Source of the DNA: Brienomyrus brachyistius
Taxonomy: Eukaryota; Chordata; Actinopteri; Osteoglossiformes; Mormyridae
DNA length: 64,000 nucleotides
Assembly: GCF_023856365.1 (NCBI RefSeq)
Contig: NC_064555.1
Location: 20,904,254 to 20,968,253, forward strand
Direction of reading: 5' to 3'
Part shown: positions 1-14,636 of the stretch, in pieces
Layout of the letters: each line of letters starts with the position of its first letter
How positions within the stretch are numbered: the stretch's first letter is position 1
Notes under the pieces: generated by a model
Databases searched by the model: none
What the model was told of the DNA's origin: nothing
Seen by the model: the letters and a program-made list of their open reading frames with translations, nothing else
Translations under genes and position numbers: made by a program

Positions 1-1539
1 AGCCCTGCTTGTATAAGTGACAACTGAAGATGGAGGGATGTAGGATTCATTCACTGAAGGTGGTGCTGGTCAACCCATTAGGTGACACAGGTGGCTGCCT
101 AGGGCACCATCTTCTGGGGGAGTGCCGATTTAGCAAACCGCTGAAAGGGTGGCAGCGGTGGGGGCACAAGGTCAAGCTTGCCTTGGGTGCCATGTGGGCC
201 TTGATTTGGGGATTGTGGGGTTTTATCGAACGTAGGATTTATTTTAATTGAATTAGCTAGCTGACGTTCCTATTTAGAATGAATGGTAGGGTCAGTATAG
301 CAGCGCCTGATGTGATTCCATGGGCTGAAACACAACGCACTGCACAGCCGGTATTATTAGCATTACGCTCATAGCCATATTGGTTTCTTAATATGGGAGA
401 AATTTCGCATGTGTATGTAAGCAGGAAAATGTTAAACATAGGATGCAGCAAATTATTTTAAGAGGAATTAATAGGATTGAAAATTGTCAGCAGACTATTT
501 GTAATAATTTAATTTTCCCCATCTGTTACACATAGAACAAGTATGTTTTTAGTCTTATTTCGTAGCGACTGGCAAATGTAACTGCAAAAATATTACATTA
601 TTAAAACTAATGAGAATGGTATTCATTTAATTTGACTGAAGGGAACTGAGTATGCTTGATACGGTTGCATTTTCAAATGAGATGATTTATTTCAGAACAT
701 CTCCGAGGGGCACCCTGCGCTTTGTCCTGAATGGTTCATCGACGTGGCGTGTTACCGTAGCCAGAAGAGGAGGAAATCGGGCAGAGAGCCATTGAGAGTG
801 GGGGGGGGGGGGGGGGGGGGGAATGCAGAAATACCAACAAACACAGGATGAATCATTATCATTCCCATGAATATCAATTATTGCATGGTAGTGCCTCTTC
901 TATCTCTTGCATGCTGGATCTGTCCTGAAGACACACCCAGCTTATTTGTGCTATGCCCTGATGGTGACAGGCACTGACAGCTCATGCATGAGCTAATATC
1001 TGACCTATTTTCAAACCCATAACAATTTTCTACACATAAAACATAATATATCTTAGGCCTGTAAAAGCTGGTAATTCACAATTTTCTGTGCCACATGCTC
1101 AGTACTCCAACGTGTCTCATTTCCGCTGCAGCGCTGTTCGGGGTCTCTCGTGCTGAAAGGCCGGGCTATTAACCTTCATCTCCTACTGTCACGTGATGGG
1201 CTGCTACCTGTCATCGCTCACGCACACTTAGGAAGCCCAAGACGCCCCTGCTGTTTAATCGCTTTTCTTTTTTCAGCCCGGGAGCCGACTATAAGGAAAC
1301 CGCCCTGCTCTTGTAATATTTAACGTGCTGATTTAACATTTAACGAGGCTGGACTCAGCCTCTCCTGCCAGCCACCAAAGGGAGCGTCTGAGAAGCAAGA
1401 GTCATACAGTGCAGAGTTACATCTTTCTCTCAAGCCTGCGTACAGTAGCTGCCAAAGTAGTAAATAATCACGGCCGGGTCCCAATGATCATTCGATAATC
1501 GCACATTTAAAGAGAGCTCCTGCTGGGATTTTGTGTGAC
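1..1539. other. Left end: no recognised exon
   Basis: Should be calcr 3' flank or last intron. Apart from the G22 run I see no exon, RNA gene or mobile element I can support. Open frames here have no recognisable protein signature. Confidence 0.5.
800..821. repeat. Homopolymer G22
   Basis: Uninterrupted run of 22 G in the region left of the known calcr exons. Such runs are unstable and error-prone in sequencing, so length is uncertain. Confidence 0.95.
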
Positions 1540-1650
1540 TTATACGCTGCGATGTGATGACATTTCCATTTTATGATGTTGAACGACACGTGTCGTCTCT
1601 TGTCTCCATTGCCTGGCAGAGTTGCTACATTTTCTCCTCCCATAATGCAT
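1540..1650 (-). CDS. Candidate calcr C-tail exon (uncertain)
   Basis: A minus-strand frame after ...gtgactcag (phase 0 if used as acceptor) reads MHYGRRKCSNSARQWRQETT... and ends with TAA at 1542-1540. The ARQWRQ segment vaguely recalls the KRQWxQ motif at the start of calcitonin receptor tails, and it lies 200 bp downstream of the TM7 exon. Against it: the expected V-Q start is missing, the polypyrimidine tract is poor, and the tail would be only 36 residues. The true tail exon may lie left of the window. Confidence 0.22.
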   Translation of the reverse strand: MHYGRRKCSNSARQWRQETTRVVQHHKMEMSSHRSV

Positions 1651-1855
1651 CTGAGTCACATGATTTGGCCCCTCTTCACCACCCTGAACCCTGATGCGAT
1701 GTGCCATGACGATCGCACTGCCTTCCTCAGTGAGGTATGACGCCGTGAGATTAAACAACAGCCCTCACTGCCAACACTTTTTCTCCATGTGCAATCGATC
1801 AGAATGACAGCTGAGGCAAACAGACTGAGGCGATGTAAACAGGAGACATACTTAC

Positions 1856-1897
1856 TTCCCCATTGAAAAAGCAAAATATCGTCGCCACCAATAACCC
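1856..1897 (-). CDS. calcr: calcr exon: TM7
   Basis: 42-nt exon of 14 codons, acceptor ...gcttttcag, donor gtaagt. It reads [14 protein letters not shown], the class B TM7 end (family pattern GFFVATIYCFCNxEVQ). Exon size and phase match the family's usual micro-exon. The next exon should begin with V-Q and was not found with certainty. Confidence 0.9.
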
Positions 1898-4800
1898 CTG
1901 AAAAGCAAATATTTATGATTAACAGTAATGAAGTATTTGGTGAACATGCAGTGGTGCCAGCAGGTGATATTAGTACCTGGTAATGCATCAGTATGTGCAT
2001 TATGTAGTCAAACACCTCGCCAGCAAGCCTGTTCTCTGGTCTCCAGGGTATGATGACGAACTGAATCCCCAATAATGGCACCAGGATCAGTGTAGCCCTC
2101 ACGGCCTTCATGTACATGTTGGACTCGGCCCGGTGGGTGTCCCGCAGCTTGGTCACCAGCACCCTCACGATGTTCAGGAGAAAGAACAGGTTGACCTGGA
2201 AGGCCGGTGAAGAGGCGCCCATTACCACAGTCATAGACACTTTCCCAGCATGCATTGCTGCAAGACTAGAGGACTGAGTGATACAGCGTTGACTCACCAA
2301 CAGGGCTGCCATGATGGGCCCATGTATTATGTAGAGCAAATGGGTCTCTACACTCATCCAGCAGCTATTGGAAATTCAAGGTTTCGCGGTTAGATTTTCC
2401 ATCCTCTTTGGTTTGTACTTCTCTGCCTTTTTCAGAAGACTTGAAAAAGACTTACTTGTCATCAAAATACTTTTTCCTCGCAACAGCATGGATGGATGCA
2501 GGCACCAAAGGGAAACCTTAAAGAGCAAACTGTACTTTAAACACAAAGAAAACATTGTTCAGCTAAAAGCTAAATGAATTCATACAAAGAATTAAAATAC
2601 TATACCATTGTTAATTTACAATTATAATTTCCATCTTTTACTCTTCCCTCCAGAACTGCTTTACGGGTAGATAAGTAATCAGAGACGTCTTTCTGCACAC
2701 CACTATGGTACTTCCTTTAACGAGTTTTGTCGTTCTTGTCTCACCGTTCTCATTAACGAGGTGTTTTCAGCCTCGGAGATACCAGACCGAATGGCGTCAC
2801 ACTATTCGCTATGAACTCTAGGTACTTTAGTGCAAAAATCCCGAAAGGTGGCTGCTTATGGGAGCCTGGAACCTCCAATCACACCGCATTCAAAACCACT
2901 AATTGTAATGCTCAGTCAAACGGTAAGTGAGCATCTCGCAACTGTCTGTGTGCTTCATGTATCTGGCTGCAGTAGGGTGAGCAGATAATCCATGTCAGGA
3001 GGCTACTTTGAGCTAGGTGAGGCGGCTCACATGGTTTTGTGTGTGGACAGACGAAAGTGCATCCATGAGACGAGTTGGACCAACAAGTTTAAAATGAGCG
3101 TCTAGCAAATGAGAGAGAACTGTTTGCATGCTTGAAAAGGAGCCGGGAGGGTTTGAACACAAGTTATTTTCAAAAATTGCTGGAAAGTATGCCGTGAATC
3201 TCTGCTGTTATAAAGGCATGGGTACTTATTTTGATAAAACTTGCATTTAGGCACTCAAATCAATTAAATTGCACTTATAATGCACAGTGAAATGTCACAT
3301 TACCCTTCAAAACCAGTCAGTTACACTTGTTTTAAGTATTTCTGATATTTTCTTGTAATAAAAGTTTGACAAAGCAGTGTATCGTTTATTAAAAAAATCT
3401 TTGGGTGGGCCCAAACTTCTGGCCCGTATTGTATGATTGATATTCTTTTTCTTTAAAAATATATTACGAAACTTCATACACTTCTTTTCATTTAACAAAA
3501 TGTTATAAATCACATTTACTGAACCAAAACCTAAAGCAGGGGTCTGGTCCTGGAGGGCTACCGTCCAGTAGGGTTTCTGTCCCACTTGGCTTCTGATGAG
3601 CCACACCTGTTCCTGGTATTTACCTGAGAGCAGGTGTGGCTCATCAGAAGCCAGGTAGGATAGAAAACCTACTGGATGGCAGCCCTCCAGGACCGGAGTT
3701 GGAGACCCCTGACCTAAAGGCCACATCCATAAACTGCGGTCATATTTTTAATTCTGACAGGCTGTAACAGCCAAGAATCCAAGCCGCTGTAGAGGGAATG
3801 AAGCCTGGGTCATTTACAGCTCTTGTCTGTTCCTCTGGTAATTATTATATGACTGTTACGGCTATCAGTTAATCTTTAATAACAACCAGCTTTTCAGAGA
3901 TTCTTTGTCAACTGACTAATTAGTCTATATCTGTCATCTGATGACTGCAAAATCCAAACGTAAATGATGGATCTTCAAAACTGAAGCATAATAAATGTTT
4001 CAGTGTATAAATTAAGCTTTGCATTTAATAGAAAACAAACATTAACTCTGTATTATATTTTGATAAAGAAGAGTTTCTCCCATTTGAAAATGCTAAAGCA
4101 CTGATCCAGTACGCCTTGATATCTCATGTAACGGTGGATACCTTTGTGATGAACCTGTCGAGGGTGTAACTTATTGCACGCCAATAGCCGGAAATGGTTC
4201 CTTTTTGGAAGAACAGAAACTACAGCTCATGAAATTGCTAATTTGGTTTAAAAGGGCAACGGAATGCAATATTGCATATTACTGTCACAGTGATAATGTT
4301 GAGTATAAACTTGCAGTATTCATAGTAATTTGTATTACTTTCTAAATCTACTAAAGCATTGCTTAAAATACCATAGCGTTCGTTTCCATTTAATGGTTGG
4401 TTGGAATGAGACTATCCATATGTTATAATTATATTTTTGCATAATGCAATTAATATCAGTGGGCAAATTGAGGGCATATACACATGAAACTAACCGTGTT
4501 ATTAACTTATCAACCCAAGCACTCTGATTGTTAAGTACATGTGATTACTGAAAGGCTGCTCAGCTTAGTGATGTATGTCTGACCCACTGTAATGCTTTCA
4601 AGGCAATCACAGAAATGCAACAGCCATGAAATAGACCAGAAATGCGACCAGTGTACACGGGTTGCAGAACTGCGGTATTTTAGTGTAAAAGGGCAACATT
4701 TCTGTAAAAGAACCGTCTCTATAATGATTTGGCTGGTGCTTTATCACTGTAAAGTAACGACCAATCTTGTATTACATCAACTCGACAATCTCAGTCTTTC

Positions 4801-7800
4801 CCCTGTCGAATTTGCAGAAATTTGGCAAAGGCAAAGCACATATAAATACTCACTAATGGGAAGACATTTGCCTCTTCGGTCCACCCTACAGATACGCATG
4901 AATGTTTGCAGGCACCAATCTTGTTGAATTGAGACACACTTCGGACACGTCTCCTCATAAATATTCATGAGCGTGGCGGCAACTGGGAGCAGTTCTTGGC
5001 CTAAGTCTACGAATGGCAAACTAGACCTCTTTTGCAGATACAGAGAAGAATGCAGTAATTTCCCCTGAGATCTGATAGCACTCTGGCACCTGTACACCCT
5101 CTGTGTTTTTCCACTGACAGAAACATCCAATACTGTCTTGTAATTCACCACGACGGCGACGCCTCTCAGGACACAAGCTGTTCGCAAATTAACGGTCCCT
5201 GACTGCAGCCAATCCCTTGTTTTTGTCCGGGTTGCTTATGAGACTTGTTCGCTACACGTTGACGTGGGTTTATTTGTTTTTATTGAGCAGTTCAGCAGAC
5301 TCACCCCAGCCTAGGAGGTAATACCAGTGTAAGTGCTGCTCTTCGGCGAACACGGCCACGACGATGAGGGTGTGCAGGTAAATCCCCTCACACAGCATCC
5401 AGAAGTAGTTACACCCCAGCATGTACATGTGGAAGAAGTGTAACACCTTGCAGCCAACCTGTGAAAAGGAAATCAAATCAACATCAAATTCTGTATTCCC
5501 TGCGCCTTAGCCTCAGTTGTCATAAACGTCCTGCTCACAGCCTATTTAACCAAAACGATTTGACTACTTGAACACTATTTGACTATGACTATACAGTACA
5601 TCCTTGAGTCTATCCCCTTGTCTTGTATTGGAGCTAATTTATTCACAGTGGCATTGGAGGGAGATTCACATTGCGGGGGGGCAGAATTTACCCTGGAGGT
5701 GGGCAAGGGGAGTGGGGGTGAAAGAATGCAGAAATGTCAGAAAAGATTTTACCATTTAAAGTTAACACTGTTAAGAGTCCAGTTTCACAACTAAACAAAA
5801 CTGAAAAAAAATAACTGATCCATATGATAAAATGAATTTATCTGATACAGCACTACAGTCTTGCTTAGATATATGTTTTGTCCTCGTGATCTGAATGTGC
5901 AGCGAATTGGCTTCAGAAACGCATGGATTTATAATGAAGAATGCTCTTGTATAGTCTTATCTGTTTCATCTGTATTACGGCAGAAAAGTCTTAAATAGCA
6001 AAAGGCGAATGCGACTGCAACGACCCGAAGATATCACAATTTGATTTTTTTTTCCCATTATCGTTCAGCCCTAAATACATATCCGTTTGTGTTTATTTTT
6101 TGGAAAGGGGGGTGGAATCTGCCGATATTGGGAGCATAGCAGGTCCTTCTTCTGATGACCCTCTCATTGTGACCTGCTGTTTGTACGTCACACCATGGCT
6201 CTGGAGGGACGTCGCCTCACGCCACAGTATCCCTGTAAATGGGCTATATGGCGATAAGAGGTCCGTCTGCCTGATGCGGCTTGGCCTCACCGACTCTCAG
6301 ACTGGGCTCAGGCCCAACTTCATCATGCATCATTTGGGTTCAGTTCAGGCTTGTTGTAGTATAACAACTTTATTTTGCATTTATTGTGCGAAAGCGGATA
6401 CCGTGATAGAGAGGCTTACAGTTCACGTCACGCCAGTGTCAAAGTGTTTTGGAAGCCTGCCAATGTCAATCATGCAAATAAAATATCAGATTGTGAAGGG
6501 AGAGCTTCTGACGGCGAGGAGGAGTTTGGATTCATCTGAATTTCTACTGTAATTGGCTAGAAATACTTTTAAAACGTCATTTTCTTTGCGCATAAGACAG
6601 CACACCCATGTGCTTATTATGTACAGTCAGGACCATAAATATTTAGACATTATCACAATACATTTTAAAAGAATCAAGTCAGATGCAGTTGAAGCTCAGC
6701 CTTTCAGCTTTAATTCAGTGGGTAGAACAAAAACATTGCATGAAAATGTGGGGAACTAAAGTAATTTTTCTACACAATCCCCTCCTTTCAGGGGCTCAAG
6801 TAATTGGACAAATTCATATAACTGCAAATAAAATGTTCAATTCTAATACTTAGTTGAAAACCCTTTGCAGACAATGACTGCCTGAAGTCTTGAACTCATG
6901 GACATGACCAGACGCTGGGTTTCCTCCTTTTTAATGCTCTGCCAGGCCTTTACTGCAGCAGCTTTCAGTTGCTGTTTGTTTGAGGGTCTTTCTGTCTGTA
7001 GTTTAGTCTTTAGCAAGTGAAATGCATGCTCAGTGGGGGTGAGATCAGGTGACCAACTAAGCCATTCCAGAATATTCCACTTCTTTGCGTTAATAAAGTC
7101 CTGGGTTGCTTTTGCTGTGTGTTTTGGGTCATTGTTCATCTGCATTATAAAATGTCGCCCAGTCAATTTGGCTGCATTTGGATGGATTTGAGTCTCTGAA
7201 CACCTCAGCATTCATTCGGCCGCTTCCATCCTATGTCACGCCATCATGAAACACTAAAGACCCAGTGCCACTGGCAGCCATGCACGCCCAGGCCATCTCA
7301 CTGCCTCCACCATGTGTTACACATGATACGGTGTTCTTTGGATCATAAGCTGTTCCAGCCCTTCTCCATACTTTTTTCTTTCCATCATTCTGATACAGGT
7401 TGGTCTTGGTTTCGTCTGTCCAAAGAATGCTGTTCCAGATCTCTGCTGGCTTTTTAGTTTTCTTTTTGCAAAGTCCAATCTAGCCTTGCTATTGTTAAGG
7501 CTTTTGAGTGGCTTGCATCCTGCAGTGAACCCTCTGTATTTGCTTTCATGCAGTCTTCTCTTTATGGTAGGCTTGGATATCGATACACCTACCTAATAGA
7601 GAGTGTTATTCACTTGGTTGGCTGTTACGAAGTTGTTTCTCTTCACCATGGAAATGATTCTGCGATCATCCACCACAGTTGTCGTCCGTGGACGTCCAGG
7701 CCTTTTCGAATGGTTTTTTTCTGTTTTCGCAGCCTCAGGATGGCCTGTTTCACCTGCATACTGAGCTCCTTTGACCGCATGTTGTATGTTCACACCTGTC

Positions 7801-10800
7801 TTCCAAATGCTAACAAGACACCTCAAATCAACTCCAGGCCTTTTATCTGCTTAATCGATCATGAAAGAATGAAGGAATTGTCCACACCTGTCCATGAAAT
7901 AGCTTTTAAGTGAATTGTCCAATTACTTTTGGCCCCTTTAAAAAGAGGGTGGCTCATGTTAATGGGCTGAAACTCCTAAACCCTTCATCCAGTTTAAATG
8001 TGGATACTGTGGATTAAATGTGGATAATGTGGAAAATGAAATCTGAGAGTCTGCCTTTATGTCCAAGCCCATTGGATAACTTCAATTGGAACATATTTCA
8101 GTAAACAGGCAAAAAAGTAAAACTTGTGTCAGTGTCCAAATATTTATAGTCCTGACTGTATGTGCATGTTTGAGCCTTTGCAACATTCAGACGCCTGATG
8201 GCTCAGGCAGAGAAATCATGTTAATATTGGGGCTCAGCTGGGGTTGGGGTTCACTGGCACTGGCCTGAACCAGGCTCAGGCTGACACTTCAGGCCCATGC
8301 AGGGCTCTATTAGCAATAAAGCCCACTTGACTTGTCTTCACACTGTTTCTTCCTCATGCCGTCACTGGTGGTTGCAGTTTCCTACCTTCCTACCCACCTC
8401 CATTCCCTCCTCTGTCTGCCGGCTGACCAATCAACACACATCACGGACTCGGCTTCATATTGCCAGGTAATCAGGCATATTTTTGCCCCTCCCGCGACCC
8501 CCCCCCCATTTTTAAAAATAGCAAAAGCTTCCTAATTTCAACCAAGGCTAACGATTATATTCAGATCCCAATATTCCAACAGCAGCACTGTGCGCTGATG
8601 GATTTCAGGAGATTTAAGCCTTATGTCTGGAAGCCTGGGTTCCTTGTTCAAAGCTGCTTTTTAAATAGTAATTCCAATATATTCCCATACTCTCCCATCT
8701 GCTGGGCTAATACTCCATTAATGCACTACAAAACCGAACACGGCCGAAAAGGCTCCCCTAATCATGTCTAAAATCGAGAAGACAGACATTCTTCTCTCTC
8801 CGTCGGTATTAATGTTGAGACAGCACTATTTGAAGGCACTGGATTTCAAACGGCGCACACTCATCCTGTCTCAGTGTGTAAATCCTCACAGGGGTGTGTA
8901 CTCACTGAAAGTACCCGTTTTTATTTTAGGTCCACTGAAACTCCTGATATAGCCTCTCCCCAAGCAAACGCATGATCTTGGGAACAGACTACCAATAATG
9001 AACCTGATCTTACGAAAAAAACAAAAAAAAAGCTTGACTTAAATACAATGGTTCGTAATAATAAGGTAATAAGAAGCACGCGCATGACTGTGAAAAGATT
9101 GTACCGCTTAAGTGGCTTGTCGGCTGTGCGATAACGTATGTAGTTACTTTAATTATTACCGTAATACTATTAATATGAACTGTATTATTACGTTTAAGAC
9201 GTTTTAGTGTATTTGGAAGTGTTTCATAAGTGTTTTATTGCATAGAAAGGTAAAACATACTGTACTAAGACAAACATTTCACTAATTGTCGCTAAACAAG
9301 AACAGGTATCTATCTGTCCCAATCTACCTACAAATTCGACTAAGCTCAGGGAACATATCTCATTTGTAACCTGGAGACTGTCTTTTTAAATACATTACTG
9401 ATAATCTGTGCCATTAATAATGAATAAAGCTTATGCATTAAAACGGAATGTTTCCTGATCTGCAAGAATGAACAAGGTGGCCATGCTGACGATTTCATTC
9501 AATTATGCCACTCACCAGAGCATAATCGCTTCTTTCGATTGGGATACAGAATATCGGCCTCTCTTTTTTTTCTATCGGTGTGAATAACTTGTATAATTTA
9601 TTCACTGAGCTGAATAATTAAGCGCTTCGAGGATCTCAGACCCTAGGTTTTTTAATCTCCTTCATACTCTCTTTTCCAGATGGCTGTAAGCTAATGTAAT
9701 AGCTGGGTCTAGATAGCCCCCAAAACAGGGTATCTAGGTCAGAGGACAGGGTTGGGGCACTAGTTCACTTTGGTCATGTAAACCACCCCTTGATTCTGTC
9801 ACAAAATAGCTAAAACAAGCAACAATGCTCTAGAAACCATATTCCATAATCTAAGCAGTGGGTGTGAGCTTATTTAGCAATACTGATATTGTCCTTAACT
9901 ATGAGCAAACTGAGGGGGGAGTTACTTGCTTATGGATGATATCATTGACACCCCCCCCCCCCCCACCACACAGGACATGATGAACTTGGAAGAGAGGGAT
10001 GATGAGGAAACTGGGAACAGCTGAAGTAAGATCAAAGAGCTTTATGGGACTGTTACTCGGAAAAAGTAACACTACATTTCAACATGTTTACTTTTGGTTT
10101 CAATTAAACTGTATTTGCTGCACAAAAAACCCTCATTGCAGAGTTATTGTTATGTGTTTTTGAAACTTCACTTCAACATCATCTTTTATTTCTTAGGTTT
10201 TATCTTACTTTGTGTTTTTATTGGTCTTCTTGTATTCCTTATGTATACTGTACTGCTACAGTGTTATGTACGTACTTATTATTTTGGGACACAGACACTT
10301 TCTCATTGGCGCAATAACTAAAAAAGTATTTGACAGATCTTTTTCAAACTTTGCAGACATATTGTATTAATGAAGATCTGTGGCCTGTTCCACGAAGCAG
10401 GATTTATTGCTTGGCCAGATAACATGTTAGATTTTAGGTAGTCCGTGCTAAATGTGAACACAATCCATTTAAACTGGTACCTTAAATATGACAAGTTATT
10501 CGGCTCAGCAAGAAAGCCCGCTTCGTGAAACAGCCCCCTGGAACTCATCAAATTTAGAGACAGATCACTCCAACACTGAAGCAACAGCGCTTAGTGGCAG
10601 CAGAGGGGAGGGTGACCGCAGAAGAAATTTGTCTTTGTGAACAGAATGACAGTATTTGATCTTATTACTCTTTTTACTCCATTTGATCTTTGATGGATCA
10701 TATTACCACACAGAAAAAAAAACATTATATGGATGAAAACCTTTGCCTGATTTAATTCCGAGACAAATCACCCCAAAACTGAAGCATCAGAGCAAGGTGG

Positions 10801-11057
10801 CAACAGAAAGGTAAATTTAATGAACACGGTAAAATTGCCTAGTGCGTATTATCCAGATTTCTCAGGAACATTTTATGGGTCAATGATTCTTAAACTTTGG
10901 GGTGTGAGATTTTCTAAAATAAAAGGTTCTAAAAGGTTCTAAAACAAAGCCAACTGTAGGGGAGATTGTAGAGGCTGGAGGGTGTGGAGTAGGGCTTTGA
11001 TGGGTAAGGGGGGTGACTGGAGAATACATTGTTGTCATTTTGACAGCATCCAGTTGC

Positions 11058-11094
<37 letters not shown>

Positions 11095-14000
11095 GTTATT
11101 TATTGGCAGCACGGTGACCCTGCTGCCTCACAGCAAGAAGGTCGGTTCCCGGGTCCAGTGTAGGATCTTTCTGTGTGGAGTTCGCATGCTCTCCCTGTAT
11201 TTACGTGGGTTTCTGCTGGGGGCTCCGGTTTCCTCCCACAGTCCAAAAGTGTGTGTGGTAGGTTATGTGTGTGTGTGTGTGCCCTGCGGTGTGTTGGCGT
11301 CTGCTCAGGGTTGGTTCCTGTCTGTGCCCATTGTTCCTGGGATAGACTCCCGTCCCCCCCGCGACCCCAGTTGGGATTAAGCGGTTACGGTGATGAATGG
11401 ATGGATGGATTATTATTGTTGTTGCTGTTGTTCTATATGGTTTCCCTTGGAAGAAGCGTTGAACCTGCCTATAAGTTAATCAGCTCACTGTAACAGTCCT
11501 CACTGACATCTTGTTAATTTCCATATTGTTTGTTTCTATGGTGATCAATCAATCCTGCCACTCATACAGATAAGTACAGTAGAGCACCCATACCACTTCC
11601 ATCTACTTCAGGCAGTAAACTTCTTGGATTTTAAACTCCTCTTGCATCTGACAGACCAAATTAATGACCAGCATGCAGAGTTTCTCTAAACCACAGACCA
11701 GTGATTTGTGTTCTGAAGAAATATCTTGGTTTATTCAGGATGGAGGGCCGCTATAATCCTGCTACTAATTCACCGGGGCCATGTCATGTTCAGTTTAAAA
11801 AAGATCATCTAAATGATTCCCTAGAAAGAAAAACAGGTAGAAAGGATGCCAGGGAAAAAAATATTTAAGCATCAGCCTAGATCTTGATAAAGTAACATTC
11901 CAAAAAGGCAGCTTTCTTTTGTACCTAGAGTGTCAGACTCCAGGATCAAAAGAAAACACATCTATAGTCCAGGTTCTGCTTTTCAAACCCATGTCAGGTG
12001 AACATATGTGAAAGGTATGCAAACATACCAGTAACACAAATGACACTCCCAAGGTCAAGAGGCCGACCGCTATTCGCCATGTCTATACAGATTATAAACC
12101 TTACTGTAATGGGAATTATTAACTGAAGAACAATCACAGGATTTGTTGTTCAAAAACCTGGAACTGATTCAATGATGGTAGTGACATCCTGGGGCTGCCT
12201 GTGTCTCCTGATGGGTTGATCAGCACTGATTTGCAGTGAGGTGATTTACTTCAGAGTATCTTTAAATGTTACTATATGGTAAACATATAATGTCTGTAAC
12301 ATCATACTCCTTAAGCGGAAAAGTGGAGTCAAATCTGTTTGGTTGAATCATTTTGGAAACAGCAGAATGCTTTGTAAAAAGAACAGAATATTGTAAAATA
12401 ATACAGCAGATTTAAGTCATTTCAATGAGCTCAGCATCACTTGTATGGGTAAGCTTTACATTAAATGCATTACATCATAATGTATTCATACACCATTCAG
12501 TACACATTCGTAATGCATTTATAATGCATTCCTAAGCAGCATGTAGTTTACCTTAACATCCTAACGTACTTTAACTACTTTAATATACATTAATTATGAA
12601 CATTATATGATAACAAAAATCATAATCATATAATGGCATAATGTTCGTTATTATTGTATATTTAAAGCTGTTAATGTTTGCTAGAATGTTAAGATCTACT
12701 TACATGCTGCTTATGAATGTATAAAGGCATTATAAAGGCATTATGAAGGTGCAGTTAATTAATAGTAACATTATATGTACTTTTTGCATAACAGTCAGGA
12801 CTCACAGGATTGCTCTCCACCAGCTTGGGGTTTCCCACGACCGTGACAAGGTTCACGATGGTAAATGCCGAGTTCAGGACATAGGAGCAAAATAAATTCT
12901 TGTGTAGTGTTATCCTTTGGCAACTCAGGCTTCTGTGGAAAAAAAAAGCTAAATTTGCATGAACCTTAACATTTGCATCGGTTAATCTGTACGCTCACTT
13001 GTAGCACACTGATTTACAACATTCAGTAGTGTTGTGCCGGCCTCAGGAGTGATGTTCTTGACAGTGTTTGGACAAACTGTAGCTGGCCATATTCAGGAGA
13101 GGGATCCTTGAGGAGAGGTTAAAATTAAATTAGCCATAATTCAAAAAGCACTTTGCAAAAATTTCCTTCAAGGAAAGTGCATGTTTTCCCTACTTTAAAC
13201 AGATTAAACTGGAAAAACTGGAAAGTAGACTGGAAAAATATTATTTTCTTCTGATGGTTAAAAAAACTGAAAAACCTTGTCTCTGAACGTGTTTTGTTTC
13301 ATCTCTGGTGAAGTAAATTAAACAATGAACAATAAAATATGCCTGAAACATAAGGTTTTACGAAAAAGAAATTAAAACAGCGTTCTGGATAAAACAATGT
13401 TATCCATTATTTTTAAACCACAATGAATGGACTATAAATAAAATATAAACAGGTCAAAAGACTAAATTCATCTGCCTTGATGCCAATTCTCATGTGCTGT
13501 CTAACATTATACACATCTTGCATTAATTCGGCAATTATTATTACGGTTTATAAACATAATCTATACTGTAAGTTAATAAACTGGCCACTGATTTATCACT
13601 TGTAATACATGAAATTCAGTTAATTATTAATTAATTCCATTATGTTTGAAGGCTACATGTGGTTATTCCGTTAAACAGGCCAAAATAACACCTGTTGTCT
13701 TTCCCATTAAAGCCGATAATGTGTACAGATAGCACAGGGACTGCTGCATGACAGATATTTTGATTGGGCGGGATCAGCTGTACCGCTGCATATTCTTACA
13801 AGCCCTCTCCAATCACAGTTCTTCACACGTGGCTGCATTTCAACATGTGACTTTAACAGGGTGAGTCTCTTAAGGAACGCTTAGTGTTGCGGAAGCTCAG
13901 AGTCATTGTCAAGAGTCCTTCAGAGTGCCTCAGTTCTGCCTGAGAACAAGTGGGCAAGCATGTGAGCTGGACGTCTGTGGACAGTAACACTGGCAGCGAC

Positions 14001-14569
14001 CTTTAGCTAACGTTTCGGGTTCGCGGGGCATTGTAAATAAGAAGATACTGCTGTTCGACACCATGAAATACCCCTGTAAACTCCACATCTGGATTCAATA
14101 AAGCAACCCTGAGACCTTGACGTTTAAAGAGATCAGTCTATAAATACTACAGCATTACTATAAAACACACTCTTCAGAGACAGGTTAAACTTTACTTGGA
14201 GCATCCGCAGTATATGATTTGAGGCGGGTCTGTAAAGCCATAATGTATTTGCTGCGACCCGTCTTGGGTTCACAGCTGCTTTTGAACTTGTGTGCATATT
14301 GAATAAGTGAGAAAATTTGCACTCTTAGCCAAGTGAATTTAAAACGCATGTTGTTGACACATTTTAGTTACAAGACAATTATCTTCTATATTTTGAAGCC
14401 AAATAGTAACACAGACCTTCAACCTCTATAAAAGAACTGATGTCATTATTAAGCTAAACAAAGAATATGATTTACTAACAATCTCAGTTAAGTAAATTAT
14501 TATTAATAATACATAACAAATACTACTACTACTATTATTATTATTATTATTATTATTATCATTATTATT

Positions 14570-14636
<67 letters not shown>

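Larger units (their letters stand above)
5459..12805. other. calcr intron with Tc1, MITE and SINE insertions
   Basis: A 7.3 kb intron between the TM2 and TM3 exons, holding the Tc1-like element, a palindromic MITE, a TTA microsatellite, a SINE and the AT-rich MITE. The remainder is AT-rich unique sequence in which I see nothing further. Confidence 0.7.

Noticed and set aside
1656..2357. 233-codon minus-strand open frame as one exon
   Set aside because: It reads through an intron between the TM5 and TM5-7 exons (donor gtgagt at 2297, acceptor ending at 2196). The inserted residues have no family counterpart, while the spliced join matches the receptor exactly.
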